A stretch of DNA of 64,000 nucleotides from Phreatobacter cathodiphilus (GTDB lineage: Bacteria > Pseudomonadota > Alphaproteobacteria > Rhizobiales > Phreatobacteraceae), in assembly GCF_003008515.1 (NCBI RefSeq), contig NZ_CP027668.1, positions 620,001 to 684,000 of the forward strand, given 5' to 3'. Below the pieces are notes generated by a model that was not told where the DNA came from, did not search any database, and saw nothing but the letters and a program-made list of their open reading frames with translations. Of this stretch, positions 43,673-53,006 are shown one piece after another (within the stretch, counting starts at the first letter, position 1; each line of letters opens with the position of its first letter). A program made the position numbers and the translations under genes.

Positions 43673-44551
43673 ATGGTCTTCAAACCCGATATGAAAGCCG
43701 ACATCCGCGGCATTTCCGCCATCGGCGACCTGAAATGGCGGTCCTGGGACGGCGTGGTGGCCGATCTCTGGCATGCACGGGCCGAGACCGGGGCCGAGGG
43801 CGTCTATCTCTCGCGCCACCACCGTCTGTTCGTCGTGCTCGACAAGACCAGCCGCGAGATCAACGCACGGCTGCGGCCGGAGGGGCCGGACGTCGCCCTC
43901 CGGGCGGCTCAGCACGCCAGCTTCATCCCCGCCGGTGTGCCGTTGTGGCTGCAGGTGCCGGCCGCGACCCAGCTCCGCCACCTCGACGTCCATTTCGATC
44001 TCGCGGCCCTGGAATCCCGCTTCGAGCGACCCCTGCCGCCGTCGCGCCTCGCGGGGGCCCGGCTGGTCTTCGACGACCGCCGCATGTTGGCCCTCGCCCG
44101 GCTCCTCGCCGAGGAATGCGCGGGCCAGGGCGGCCACGGCCTGTTCGGCGACGGCGTGGCGCTCGCCATGCTGGGCGAACTCCTGCGTGAGGACGAGGAG
44201 GCGGTGGCGTCGCGCCGCCCCTCGCTGCCCGCCTGGCAGTTGCACAAGGTCACCGCCTTCATCGAGGACCATTGCGTCGAACCCATCCGGCTGCAGCAGC
44301 TCGCCGGCATCACCGGCCTGTCGCAGTCCTATTTCAGCCGGGCCTTCAAGGAGGCGACCGGCGTGCCGCCCCATCGCTGGCACATGCAGGCCCGCGTCCG
44401 CCGTGCCCAGAAGCTCCTCTGCGACGCCCGCATCCCGCTCAACGAGATCGCCGTGACCACCGGCTTCGCCGACCAGGCCCACTTCACCCGCGTGTTCCGC
44501 GACGTGGTCGGCCTGCCGCCGGCGGCCTGGCGCCGCAGCATGGTCCTCTAG
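43673..44551 (+). CDS. AraC-family regulator of the siderophore operon
   Basis: A 292-residue regulator. The N-terminal part (about 1-170) is a cupin-like sensor. The C-terminal 100 residues hold two helix-turn-helices: RLQQLAGITGLSQSYFSRAF and LNEIAVTTGFADQAHFTRVF, the second being the family signature. It is divergent from the TonB receptor, the arrangement of PchR-type regulators that respond to the ferric siderophore; this role is inferred. GGAG lies 8 bp upstream of the ATG. Confidence 0.88.
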   Translation: MVFKPDMKADIRGISAIGDLKWRSWDGVVADLWHARAETGAEGVYLSRHHRLFVVLDKTSREINARLRPEGPDVALRAAQHASFIPAGVPLWLQVPAATQLRHLDVHFDLAALESRFERPLPPSRLAGARLVFDDRRMLALARLLAEECAGQGGHGLFGDGVALAMLGELLREDEEAVASRRPSLPAWQLHKVTAFIEDHCVEPIRLQQLAGITGLSQSYFSRAFKEATGVPPHRWHMQARVRRAQKLLCDARIPLNEIAVTTGFADQAHFTRVFRDVVGLPPAAWRRSMVL

Positions 44552-44688
44552 GGCCGGACAGGAACATCCCGCGCGAGAGGGGCTGCCGGCCGCTCGCCCG
44601 CGCCGGTGAGTCACGCATGGCGGCCGACGCTCCCCCCGCTGGTGCTCGACGTCCCCCGGCGCGATCCTTGCGGACCCCTGCACGGCCC

Positions 44689-45471
44689 TCAGACCGTGGG
44701 CACGGTCCCGCCATCGATGACGAATTCCGAGCCGGTGATGCTGCCGGCCCTGTCGGAGGCGAGGAAGGCGATCAGGCTCGCCACCTCCAGGGGTGTCGAT
44801 GGTCGGCCGATCGGAATGCCGCCGAGCGAGGCCATGATGCGTCTCCTGCCCTCCTCGATGCCGCCGCCGCTTTCCGCGCCCAGGCGCTCGGCCAATTGCA
44901 CGGCGGCCTCAGTCTCGATCCAGCCCGGTGAGACCCGCACGACCCGGATGCCGTGGGGTGAGACCTCCTTGGACAGGCTCTTGCTGTAGGTGGACAGAGC
45001 CGCCTTCGCCGCGGCATAGGCGGTCGTCGCCTCCGGCAGCGGCAGATCCCTCTGGATGGACGTGACGTGGATGACGGTTCCGCTGCCGCGGGCGACCATG
45101 TTCGGCACCAGCGCCCGGTCGAGGCGCACTGCCGGAAAGAGGTTCAGGTCCAGCTCCCGGTGCCATGTCGCGTCGGAGAGGGCGCCGAAGCCGCCGGCGG
45201 GCGCCGACGATCCGCCCAGCATGTGGACGATGACGTCGACGCCTCCCAGGCGCTGTCGCACCGCGGCCGCAAGCGCGTCACAGCCCTCCGCCGTCGTGAG
45301 GTCGGCGGCGACGAAGAGCGGGCCCGCCTCATGACCGGGAGGAGAGGTGCGGGCGCTCGTCAGGACCTCGGCACCGAGTTCGCGGAACAGGGCGACCGTT
45401 GCGGCGCCGGCGCCGCGGGTGCCGGACGTGATCAGCGCCCGCTTGCCCGTCAGGGTGAGGAACGGCGTCAT
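44689..45471 (-). CDS. Short-chain dehydrogenase/reductase
   Basis: A 260-residue SDR. The nucleotide loop is [11 protein letters not shown] (near residues 15-25), a variant of TGxxxGIG. Ser is in [10 protein letters not shown] and the Tyr-Lys pair in YAAAKAAL. The C-terminus [11 protein letters not shown] is typical. It overlaps the upstream NTF2-like gene (ATGA). The substrate is unknown. Convergent with the AraC gene; the 137-bp gap has no clear terminator. Confidence 0.88.
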   Translation of the reverse strand: MTPFLTLTGKRALITSGTRGAGAATVALFRELGAEVLTSARTSPPGHEAGPLFVAADLTTAEGCDALAAAVRQRLGGVDVIVHMLGGSSAPAGGFGALSDATWHRELDLNLFPAVRLDRALVPNMVARGSGTVIHVTSIQRDLPLPEATTAYAAAKAALSTYSKSLSKEVSPHGIRVVRVSPGWIETEAAVQLAERLGAESGGGIEEGRRRIMASLGGIPIGRPSTPLEVASLIAFLASDRAGSITGSEFVIDGGTVPTV

Positions 45472-45797
45472 GGCTTGATCTCCAGCGCGGCGATGGCGTC
45501 GCCCTCGAGGCGGAAGACATAGTTCAGGTCGACGGGGCTGCCGGGAAAGTCGCCGGCAACGTGGCTCGTCACCACCACCAGGTCGCCGGCGCTCGCGATG
45601 GAACGCGGACTGGCGGTGTAGGTGTAGGCCCGCGAAGCCTCGTCCTTCCACTGCCGGATGGCGTCGCGGCCGGCATGGGTCCGACCCTCGTCCGTGACGA
45701 CGGCCGTTGCCGTGAAGCAATGGGCGACCCGCTCGGCACTGCCGCTCCTGTCGGCGTCGAAATAGGTGGCGATGATCGGTGGAAGTTGGATGGTCAT
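45468..45797 (-). CDS. NTF2/SnoaL-like small protein
   Basis: A 109-residue protein with the SnoaL-like pattern: an N-terminal helix ([12 protein letters not shown]), [15 protein letters not shown], then [11 protein letters not shown], followed by a beta sheet. Such proteins are small isomerases, hydrolases or binding folds. It is translationally coupled to the SDR and divergent from a LysR gene, a common arrangement for small detoxification or catabolic operons. I start at MTIQLP. Confidence 0.78.
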   Translation of the reverse strand: MTIQLPPIIATYFDADRSGSAERVAHCFTATAVVTDEGRTHAGRDAIRQWKDEASRAYTYTASPRSIASAGDLVVVTSHVAGDFPGSPVDLNYVFRLEGDAIAALEIKP

Positions 45798-45892
45798 GGG
45801 TCTCTTCCCTGTCGAAGGAGGGCCGTGCATCCGGAACGGATCATCCGGCCGGAGCAGCGACCGCTGCGCCTTCACAAGCTAGGGCTGGACCT

Positions 45893-45907
45893 CTGTTGTG
45901 ATAACAG
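45893..45907. promoter_or_regulatory. LysR-type operator candidate
   Basis: CTGTT-GTGAT-AACAG is a perfect inverted repeat in the gap between the divergent NTF2-like/SDR operon and the LysR gene. It lies 38 bp upstream of the LysR ATG, where such regulators usually bind. Confidence 0.5.
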
Positions 45908-45944
45908 GGATAAAGAGGGACGTGTTGATGCGGGAAACGGGACA

Positions 45945-46874
45945 ATGTCGCGCCTCGGCCTGACACAACTGGACGCGGTGCTGGCCATCGCGCGCCGGGG
46001 ATCGTTTCGCGCCGCTGCGCTCGACCTCGGCCTTTCCACCACGGCTCTCAGCAACCTCATCGCCAGGCTCGAGGCGGAGGTGGGCGTGCGCCTGTTCAAC
46101 CGGACGACCCGCAGCGTGTCGCTCACCGATGCCGGTCGAACCTTCGTCGAGAAGGTTGGCCCGGCGCTCGACGACATCCACGCCGCGATGGACACGGTCC
46201 GCTCGCAGCAGGACGTTCCCTCCGGAACGCTCCGGATCAACGCCTTCGCGACGGCAGCCCGGCAGATCATGGCTCCGCTCATCCTGGAATTCCTGCGTCG
46301 CCATCCGCAGGTGCACGTGGACCTGGTCACCGAAGGTCGCATCGTCGACATCGTCGCCGAGGGTTTCGATCTCGGCCTGCGGAGAGCCGATCTCGTGCCG
46401 AGCGACATGATCGCGGTTCCGGTCGGGCCGCCGGAGAGACACGCCGTCGTTGCCGCCCCCTCCTACTTCCGGACGAGGGAGCGCCCCAGGGTTCCGCCCG
46501 ACCTGCTCGCCCACGACTGCATTCGCGTCCGGTTGCCGAACGGCGCCCTCTATCGCTGGCCCTTCGAGAAGGACGGCCAGGCGGTCCACATCGATGCGGA
46601 AGGGCCCATCACGCTGGACGAAGCGAGCCTGGCGCGTCTGGCTGTCCTGGAAGGGGTCGGCATCGGCTTCTTCATGGAGGCCGACATCCGGGAGGACCTC
46701 GCCGCCGGCCGGCTCGAGCGGGTCCTGGACGACTGGACGCCGCCGACGGCGCCCATCAGCCTCTATTATCCCGGCCGGCGCAACCCGTCGGCCGCTCTCA
46801 GGACCTTCCTCGACCTCGCCCGGACCCTCGGCCGCACCGGCGCCCCTTTGCGGCGGCGCGGCGAGGCCGGATAA
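45945..46874 (+). CDS. LysR-family regulator
   Basis: A 309-residue regulator. The winged helix is residues 6-65 ([20 protein letters not shown], then [13 protein letters not shown]). The substrate-binding domain follows from about residue 90. It belongs to the large DsdC/CrgA-like group. Its likely target is the divergent NTF2-like/SDR pair. Confidence 0.88.
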   Translation: MSRLGLTQLDAVLAIARRGSFRAAALDLGLSTTALSNLIARLEAEVGVRLFNRTTRSVSLTDAGRTFVEKVGPALDDIHAAMDTVRSQQDVPSGTLRINAFATAARQIMAPLILEFLRRHPQVHVDLVTEGRIVDIVAEGFDLGLRRADLVPSDMIAVPVGPPERHAVVAAPSYFRTRERPRVPPDLLAHDCIRVRLPNGALYRWPFEKDGQAVHIDAEGPITLDEASLARLAVLEGVGIGFFMEADIREDLAAGRLERVLDDWTPPTAPISLYYPGRRNPSAALRTFLDLARTLGRTGAPLRRRGEAG

Positions 46875-46907
46875 GAGTGTCCGCGGTCGGACGACCCTTC
46901 GTGAGCC

Positions 46908-47720
46908 TCAGGCTTTGCCCGGCGGGTTGAAGTCGGGAGCCCGCCGCGCGAGGAAGGCCTGCAGTCCCTCCGCCGCCTCGGCGCCGAAGCGCGCGAGGTT
47001 GATGGCGCGGGCCTCCTCATCCATCTGCCCGGCGAGGTCCGTCCGCCCGGCCATGTTCACCAGGCGCTTGATGGTCGCGATGGCCCGGGGTGGACCCGCG
47101 GCGAGACGCGTCGCCAGATCCATGGCACGCGCGAGCGCCTCGCCGTCGGGAACGCAGGCATTGACGATCCCGGCGGCCGCCAGCCGTGGGGCGGCGACGG
47201 GCTGGCCGGTCAGACACATGTCCATGACGAGCTGGCGGGGCAGGGCGGTGCCGAGGAAATGGGTGATGCCGCCGTCGGGGCTCAGCCCCACCCGCACATA
47301 GGCGGCCGCGAAGCTCGCTCCCTCTCCGGCGACGATCAGATCGCAGGCCAGCACCAGCGAAAACCCCGCCCCGGCCGCCCCGCCCTCCACCGCGGCGATG
47401 ACGGGCTTGGGACATTCCACGATGGTGCGGATCATCGCGTTCAGCCGGTCCGTCTTGACCGTCGCCTCTGCGAGCGTCCCGCGGGCGCTCGCCTCGAGCG
47501 CGCGGACATTGCCGCCCGAGGTGAAGAACCCGCCTGCCCCGGTGACGACGATCGCGCCGATACTGGTGTCGGTGCCCGCCGTGACGACGGCGGCCTGCAC
47601 GGCCTCGTAGACTTCCGGGCCGATGGCGTTGCGCGTCTTCGGACCGTCCAGCACCAGCCTCAGCACGCGCCCGTCCTGCTCGCGGCGGACCTCCGTCCGC
47701 CCGACGTCCTGTTCGACCAT
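46908..47720 (-). CDS. Crotonase-fold enzyme (enoyl-CoA hydratase/isomerase)
   Basis: A 270-residue crotonase. CoA-binding blocks are FFTSGGNVRAL (near 65-75) and AAVEGGAAGAGFSLVLACDL (near 110-130). The two catalytic glutamates of classic hydratases do not appear at their places. Instead there is an Asp in GLSPDGGITHFL, as in PaaG-type isomerases. An isomerase or unusual hydratase is therefore more likely than a beta-oxidation hydratase. It diverges from a CaiB-type CoA-transferase, probably sharing a pathway. I start at MVEQDV, with GGAG upstream. Confidence 0.82.
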   Translation of the reverse strand: MVEQDVGRTEVRREQDGRVLRLVLDGPKTRNAIGPEVYEAVQAAVVTAGTDTSIGAIVVTGAGGFFTSGGNVRALEASARGTLAEATVKTDRLNAMIRTIVECPKPVIAAVEGGAAGAGFSLVLACDLIVAGEGASFAAAYVRVGLSPDGGITHFLGTALPRQLVMDMCLTGQPVAAPRLAAAGIVNACVPDGEALARAMDLATRLAAGPPRAIATIKRLVNMAGRTDLAGQMDEEARAINLARFGAEAAEGLQAFLARRAPDFNPPGKA

Positions 47721-47739
47721 CACCGTCTCCCTCTGTGGC

Positions 47740-47781
47740 TTACAAATATGTGTAACATTCAGAAGAATCGTTTCATATAAT
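47740..47781 (+). promoter_or_regulatory. Promoter and dyad for the CoA-transferase operon
   Basis: GTAACA (47752-47757) and a perfect TATAAT (47776-47781) with an 18-bp spacer form a good promoter 32 bp before the CoA-transferase ATG. TTACA-AATATG-TGTAA (47740-47755) is a perfect inverted repeat overlapping the -35. It is a plausible site for the IclR-type regulator encoded downstream. Confidence 0.6.
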
Positions 47782-47812
47782 AAAACAAACGAGATCGCAC
47801 AGGAGGCTTGCC

Positions 47813-49024
47813 ATGACAGCGGAGACGGCGCAGGGGCCATTGAAGGGCCTGCGCGTCCTCGACATCGCGACCATCATCGCGGGGCCGATGGCAGGGACTC
47901 TGATGGCGGATTTCGGCGCCGAGGTCGTGAAGCTGGAACTGCCGGGGCTCGGCGACGGCCTGCGCGGCTTTCCCCCCTTCAAGGAGGGCAAGTCGCTGTG
48001 GTGGAAAGTCACCAACCGCGGCAAGCTCTTCGGCACGCTCGATCTGCGCCTGCCGGCGGGCAAGGCCCTGTTCCTGCGGATGGTGAGCCAGAGCGACGTC
48101 GTCATCGAGAACTTCCGGCCCGGCACGCTGGAGCGTTGGGGCCTCGACGTCGAGACGCTGTGGAAGGCCAATCCGCGGCTGGTCGTGCTGCGGCTGAGCG
48201 GCTTCGGCCAGGACGGGCCGAACGCCCGGTTGCCGGGCTTTGCCCGCATCTTCGAGGCGGTCGGTGGCCTCACGGGCATTTCCGGCAGCGAGGACCTGCC
48301 GCCCATGCACACCGGCTATCCGATTGGCGACCCGATCGGCGGGCTCTTCGGCGCCTTCGCCATCATGGCCGCGCTCTGGCGGGTCGCGCAGGGCGAGCGC
48401 GAGAAGGGCGAGGAGATCGACCTGTCGCTGACGGAGGCGATCCTGCGCATCATCGAGGTGCTGGCGATCGAATATGACCAGCTCGGCGAGGTGCGCGAGC
48501 GCAGCGGCAACCGCAACCAGTATTCCGCCCCGTCCGACGTCTACCTCACCGCCGACAAGCGCTATGTGTCGCTGGCGGGCAGCACCAACCGCACCTTCGC
48601 CAACAATTGCCGCGCCATCGGCCGGCCGGAGCTGCCGGACGACCCGCGCTTCGCCACCAATGCGGGCCGCGTCGCCCATGCGGGCGAACTCGACCGCATC
48701 TTCGGCGGCTGGATCGGCGCCCGCACGCAGGAGGAGGTGGTGGGCGCCTTCCGCGACGCCAGCGGCACGCTGGCGCCGATCTATTCCATCGACCAGATCT
48801 TCCAGGACCCGCAGTTCCGGGCGCGCGAGGCGATCGTGCCCGTGGCGGATGAGGATTTCGGCGCGGTCCGCATGCCGGGGCTCGTGCCGCGCTTCAAGCG
48901 CAATCCCGGCCGGATCCGCTGGGCCGCCAAGGGCGTGGCTGCCGACAACGACTACATCTATAAGACCATCGTCGGCCTGACCGACGACGAGATTGCGACC
49001 TATCGGGCGGACAAGGTCATATGA
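47813..49024 (+). CDS. CaiB/BaiF-family CoA-transferase
   Basis: A 403-residue class III CoA-transferase. The N-terminal signature is LKGLRVLDIATIIAGPMAGT, then FGAEVVKLE and VVIENFRPGTLERWGLD. The catalytic aspartate is in TGYPIGDPIGGLFG near residue 170. It moves CoA between an acyl-CoA and a carboxylic acid. The acid is unknown. GGAGG lies 7 bp before the start; the stop overlaps the IclR gene (ATGA). Confidence 0.92.
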   Translation: MTAETAQGPLKGLRVLDIATIIAGPMAGTLMADFGAEVVKLELPGLGDGLRGFPPFKEGKSLWWKVTNRGKLFGTLDLRLPAGKALFLRMVSQSDVVIENFRPGTLERWGLDVETLWKANPRLVVLRLSGFGQDGPNARLPGFARIFEAVGGLTGISGSEDLPPMHTGYPIGDPIGGLFGAFAIMAALWRVAQGEREKGEEIDLSLTEAILRIIEVLAIEYDQLGEVRERSGNRNQYSAPSDVYLTADKRYVSLAGSTNRTFANNCRAIGRPELPDDPRFATNAGRVAHAGELDRIFGGWIGARTQEEVVGAFRDASGTLAPIYSIDQIFQDPQFRAREAIVPVADEDFGAVRMPGLVPRFKRNPGRIRWAAKGVAADNDYIYKTIVGLTDDEIATYRADKVI

Positions 49025-49833
49025 CGAAGCCAAGGGAGGGCGACGGGGAGGGCGCGGCCCGCCTTCAACCGGACGCCTCGCTGTCCTCCACCCTGATCCG
49101 CGGGCTCGAGGTTCTCCAGTGCTTCTCCACCGAGGACCGCTCGCTGTCCAATGCCGAGATCGCGCGGCGCGTCGGGCTGAACCGGCCGACGGTGTCGCGG
49201 CTGTGCAAGACCCTTGTGCATGTCGGCTATCTGCGCCGCGATGCGCGCGGCGGCTTCCGCCTGGCGCCCCGGCTCGTCGCCCTGAGCTATCCGGTGCTCT
49301 CGGCCATGCCCTGGCGGCACGAGGTGTTGATCCCGATGCGGGATCTCGCCGCGATGTTCTCCGGCAACAGCTCGCTGGGGGTGATGTCCGGTGACTGCTT
49401 CGTCCATATCCAGACGGCGGGCAATCCGCCGGGCTGGCCGCACGTTCCCGACATCGGCCAGACCGGGCCGCTGCACCGCTCGGCGCTAGGCTGGGCGCTG
49501 CTCTCCATCCTTCAGGGGCGCGAGTACGAGGACAAGCTCGTCGAGCTGCGCGACCTCCATCCCGAGGAGTTCGCCGGCTCGGCGGAGAAGACCACCGCCG
49601 CCGTGGCGCGCTGCCGCACGGAGGGTTTCTGCGTTTCATACGGCGACTGGCGGCCGAATCTCACCGCCGCCGCGGCGCCCCTCGGCCGCACCGAGGACGG
49701 GCTCTGCGTCGCCATCGCCTGCGCCGTGCCGAGCTACCGGGCGGTGGCGGAGGCCTTCGAGACCGAACTCGGGCCGCGGCTCGCCAGCGCGGCGCAGGCG
49801 ATCCGTCAGGACGGCGTCTTCGTCCTGCGCTGA
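49021..49833 (+). CDS. IclR-family regulator
   Basis: A 270-residue regulator. The N-terminal winged helix (about residues 18-80) includes SNAEIARRVGLNRPTVSRL, then HVGYLRRDARGGFRLAP. The C-terminal GAF-like effector domain ends with PLGRTEDGLCVAIACAVPS. It is translationally coupled to the CoA-transferase gene and probably controls that operon and the divergent crotonase gene. Confidence 0.9.
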   Translation: MTKPREGDGEGAARLQPDASLSSTLIRGLEVLQCFSTEDRSLSNAEIARRVGLNRPTVSRLCKTLVHVGYLRRDARGGFRLAPRLVALSYPVLSAMPWRHEVLIPMRDLAAMFSGNSSLGVMSGDCFVHIQTAGNPPGWPHVPDIGQTGPLHRSALGWALLSILQGREYEDKLVELRDLHPEEFAGSAEKTTAAVARCRTEGFCVSYGDWRPNLTAAAAPLGRTEDGLCVAIACAVPSYRAVAEAFETELGPRLASAAQAIRQDGVFVLR

Positions 49834-49847
49834 GGAGGCCGGGCTCA

Positions 49848-50822
49848 TTAGGTGACGGTGATGCCGGTATCCTTGATGATGCCGCTCCACCGCGTGGTCT
49901 CCTCCTCGATGAACCGGCCGAAGGCGGCGGCGGAGGCGCTCCGCGCCTCCAGGCCGAGGGCGGCGAAGCGCTGCTTGACGTCGCCCTCGCCCACGGCGCG
50001 CATGGTCTCGGCCTCCAGTCGCGCGCGGATCGGTTCGGGCGTGCCCGCCGGCGCCATGAAGCCGTACCAGCCGGCGGCGACGACGCGCGACAGGCCCTGT
50101 TCGCGCAGGGTGGGGGCGGCCGGGAACAGCGGACTGCGCTCGGCCGAGGCGACGCCGAGGACGCGCAGCTTGCCGGCCTCGATGAGCTGGAGGGCGGAGG
50201 TGATGGCGGTGATGGTGGCGTCGATGCGGCCGGCGAGCAGTTCGGAATAGGCCGGCGCATCGCCGCGGAACTGCACGGCGAGGCCCTTGATGCCGGCATC
50301 CTTGAACAGCAGTTCGCCCGCGAGGTGCGGCTGCGATCCGGGACCCGGCGAGCCGAAGGTGACGCCTTCCGGTTTGGATTTGGCCAGGGCGACGAAATCG
50401 GCGACGGTCTTGGCGGGGCTGTCGGCGTTGACGATCAGGAAAAGCGGAGCCAGCACCGTCATGGCGATGGGCAGAAGATCCTTGCGCGGATCGTAGCGCA
50501 GCGGGCTGTAGAGCGCCTCGGCCAGCGCATAGGGCGCCGCCGCATAGAGGAAGGTGTGGCCGTCGGGCTCGGCGCGGGCCACCATCTCGTTGGCGAGGCG
50601 GGTGCCGGCGCCGGGCTTGTTCTCGACGATGCACTGCTGGCCGAGCACCCCTGACAGGCGCTCGGCGAGGACGCGCAGCGAGATGTCGCTGGCGCCGCCG
50701 GCGGCGTAGGGCGAGACGAGGCGGATGGGCCGCGAGGGCCAAGAGCCCTGGGCGCGGGCGGTGCCGAGGGCTGGCGCCGACAGGGCGGCCGCCGCGAGCA
50801 GGGTCCGGCGTGAAACCGACAT
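49848..50822 (-). CDS. Bug-type (tripartite tricarboxylate) binding protein
   Basis: A 324-residue periplasmic protein with a signal at residues 1-25 (SRRTLLAAAALSAPALG, cleavage near ARA-QG). Bug features are WPSRPIRLVSPYAAGGASD, IVENKPGAGTRLANEMVA and AVQFRGDAPAYSELLAGRID (separate blocks). No TctA/TctB permease is nearby. It converges with the IclR operon and probably brings in the acid activated by the CoA-transferase. I start at MSVSRRT, 8 bp from GGAG. Confidence 0.88.
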   Translation of the reverse strand: MSVSRRTLLAAAALSAPALGTARAQGSWPSRPIRLVSPYAAGGASDISLRVLAERLSGVLGQQCIVENKPGAGTRLANEMVARAEPDGHTFLYAAAPYALAEALYSPLRYDPRKDLLPIAMTVLAPLFLIVNADSPAKTVADFVALAKSKPEGVTFGSPGPGSQPHLAGELLFKDAGIKGLAVQFRGDAPAYSELLAGRIDATITAITSALQLIEAGKLRVLGVASAERSPLFPAAPTLREQGLSRVVAAGWYGFMAPAGTPEPIRARLEAETMRAVGEGDVKQRFAALGLEARSASAAAFGRFIEEETTRWSGIIKDTGITVT

Positions 50823-50992
50823 GGGCAGCACTCCTCATAGAGAATGGCGTTTCCTGATGCGGAGCGTTCGGATCGGCGGCGCCGCGCATCACGCGGCCCT
50901 TCCGGCTCCGGCGCGGCCCCGCGCCGACGGGGTTCGGTCCCCGTTCATGTCGTGACGATAGGAGTGGCGGCATTATCGTACAAAATGTATTT

Positions 50993-51010
50993 TCCGACAG
51001 ATTGATCGGA
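50993..51010. promoter_or_regulatory. LysR-type operator candidate
   Basis: TCCGA (50993-50997) and TCGGA (51006-51010) form an inverted repeat in the AT-rich gap between the Bug gene and the divergent LysR gene. TTTTCCGA occurs twice here. It lies 28 bp upstream of the LysR start. Confidence 0.4.
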
Positions 51011-51037
51011 TTTTCCGAAGCCTGTCGGAGGTCGCCC

Positions 51038-51952
51038 ATGACGAGCAACGTCACGCTCCGCCAGTTGCGTGCCTTCATCGCCGTGCTGGAGACCGGCTCC
51101 TTCTCGGAGGCGGCGCAGGCCATGCACCTCTCCCAGGCGGCGCTCAGCGGCCTGATCCGCGAGCTGGAGACGCGGCTGGGGCTGCGGCTCCTCGACCGCA
51201 CGACCCGCAGTGTCAGCCCCACCGCCGTCGGCGCCCAGTTCGAGCCGATGGCGCGCCGTGTCCTCGCGAGCCTCGAGGAGGCGTTGGACAGCCTCGCGCA
51301 GCTCAAGGAGCTCCGCCGCGGCGTCGTGCGCATCGCTGCCCCCGAGCCGCTCTCCTGCACGCTGCTGCCCGAACTGATCGCTGCCTATGGCGCGGCCCAT
51401 CCCGGCGTGGAGGTGCGCTTCAGCGACGTGCCCATCGCGCAGGTTCAGGACGGCCTGCAGAACGGCAGCGTCGACATCGGCTTCGGCCCGGCCGGCGTGC
51501 TGGTGGACGAGCGGATCGCCGAGACGGAACTGACGGCGGATCCCGTCTGGGTCGCCCTGCGCGACGACGATCCGCTGGCCCGCCGGACCACCGTCGCCTG
51601 GAAGGATCTCACCGAGCGGCCGCTCATCAATTTCATGCCGAACCTCGCGGTCAGCGTGCTCGCCAAGGTGACGGCGCGCCACCAGCCGCGGAACATCCTG
51701 GCGGTCAACCGCGTCAACACGGCCCTGTCCATGCTGCGGGTCCGCGGCGGCGCGGTGGTCTGCCCGTCCATGACGGCGCCGCTGGTCCGCGGCTTCGGTC
51801 TCGCCTTTCGCCCCCTGACGGGGCCGCAGGTGCATTGGCAGACGGCCGTCTATTTCCCCCGCTCCGTGTCGTTGTCGCCGGCGGCGGAGAGCTTCTTCCG
51901 CTTCATCACCGGCACGGCGGCAACCTCGGGTCAGTCCTGTCCGGGCGCCTGA
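51038..51952 (+). CDS. LysR-family regulator
   Basis: A 304-residue regulator. The winged helix is residues 5-65 (ETGSFSEAAQAMHLSQAALS, then DRTTRSVSPTAVG), with a substrate-binding domain from about residue 90. It is divergent from the Bug gene, its likely target. GGAGG lies 6 bp upstream of the ATG. Its last 22 bp overlap the end of the next, convergent LysR gene. Confidence 0.88.
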   Translation: MTSNVTLRQLRAFIAVLETGSFSEAAQAMHLSQAALSGLIRELETRLGLRLLDRTTRSVSPTAVGAQFEPMARRVLASLEEALDSLAQLKELRRGVVRIAAPEPLSCTLLPELIAAYGAAHPGVEVRFSDVPIAQVQDGLQNGSVDIGFGPAGVLVDERIAETELTADPVWVALRDDDPLARRTTVAWKDLTERPLINFMPNLAVSVLAKVTARHQPRNILAVNRVNTALSMLRVRGGAVVCPSMTAPLVRGFGLAFRPLTGPQVHWQTAVYFPRSVSLSPAAESFFRFITGTAATSGQSCPGA

Positions 51953-52893
51953 GGCGGCGATCGGAAGTCCGAAACGGTCGTGCGGCGCTGCATGAGAGTG
52001 CAGCGCGCGAACAGATCGGCGAGCCAGTCGACGAAGACACGCACCTTGTTGCTGAGATGGCGATTGGGCGGATAGACGATATGCAGCGGCACCGCCTCGG
52101 ACGACAGGTGGGTGAGGATCGGCACGAGCCGACCGCTCGCGACGTCGTCCTGGACCGCAAAGGTCGGGACCTGCCCGATCCCGAGCCCGGCGCGCACGGC
52201 GGCGACGTAGCCGGTGCCGTCGTTCAGCGTGATGACGGACGGCGCGCGGATCTCCAGGGTTTCCCGGCCGTCGTCGAATTCCATCGGCCATGCGCGCCCC
52301 GAGGCGTTCATCCGATAGCCGACCACGACATGATCGCGCTCGAGGTCCGTCGGATGCTGCGGCACGCCATATCGTGCGAGATAGGACGGGGCGGCACATG
52401 TGATCACGTGGAGCTCGCCGATACGCCGGGCGACCAGGCTCTGGTCGGCGATGGTGCCCGCGCGCACCACGCAGTCGACGTTCTCGGCCAGGAGGTCGAC
52501 CGGCCGGTCGCCGAGGCCGAGGTCGATCTGGATGTCCGGGTAGCGCTCGCAGAAGCCGGGCAGTTCCGGGATGATCACCAGATTGGCCAGCAGGGCGCTG
52601 ACGTCCACGCGCAGGCGGCCACGCGGGCTGCCCTGCGACACCGCTACGCTGCCGTCGAGTTCGTCGATGTCTCCGAGAATGCGCAGTGCCCGCTCGTAGT
52701 ATGCGGCGCCGTCCGTGGTCACCGTCACGCGGCGGGTCGTCCGGTTCAGGAGCCTGACGCGCAGATGCGCCTCCAACTGCTGCACAAGCTTGGTGACCGT
52801 GGGCTTGGGCATATCGAGCATGTCCGCGGCGCGGGTGAAGCTGCCGCATTCCACCACCCGGGCGAAGGCGCGCATGGCGCTGAGCTGGTCCAT
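51931..52893 (-). CDS. LysR-family regulator of the RND operon
   Basis: A 320-residue regulator of the CrgA-like group. The winged helix is residues 1-60 (FTRAADMLDMPKPTVTKLVQ, then NRTTRRVTVTTDG). The substrate domain starts near residue 90. It is divergent from the hydrolase/RND efflux operon across a 113-bp AT-rich gap that holds a dyad. It overlaps the convergent LysR gene by 22 bp at its end. Confidence 0.88.
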   Translation of the reverse strand: MDQLSAMRAFARVVECGSFTRAADMLDMPKPTVTKLVQQLEAHLRVRLLNRTTRRVTVTTDGAAYYERALRILGDIDELDGSVAVSQGSPRGRLRVDVSALLANLVIIPELPGFCERYPDIQIDLGLGDRPVDLLAENVDCVVRAGTIADQSLVARRIGELHVITCAAPSYLARYGVPQHPTDLERDHVVVGYRMNASGRAWPMEFDDGRETLEIRAPSVITLNDGTGYVAAVRAGLGIGQVPTFAVQDDVASGRLVPILTHLSSEAVPLHIVYPPNRHLSNKVRVFVDWLADLFARCTLMQRRTTVSDFRSPPQAPGQD

Positions 52894-52924
52894 CAGCCGG
52901 ATACCTCGATATTGTTTCTATATG

Positions 52925-52958
52925 TGAATAATGTAGGAGCAATATGCATCTTTATTCA
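52925..52958. promoter_or_regulatory. Dyad between LysR and the RND efflux operon
   Basis: TGAATAA (52925-52931) and TTATTCA (52952-52958) form a perfect 7-bp inverted repeat with a 20-bp centre. It lies in the only AT-rich stretch of this region, between divergent start codons. It is probably the LysR control site and may overlap both promoters. Confidence 0.5.
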
Positions 52959-53006
52959 ATGTGGGACGGATACTAGTTTTCCGCATCATCCCCTGATGGC
53001 TGAGCC

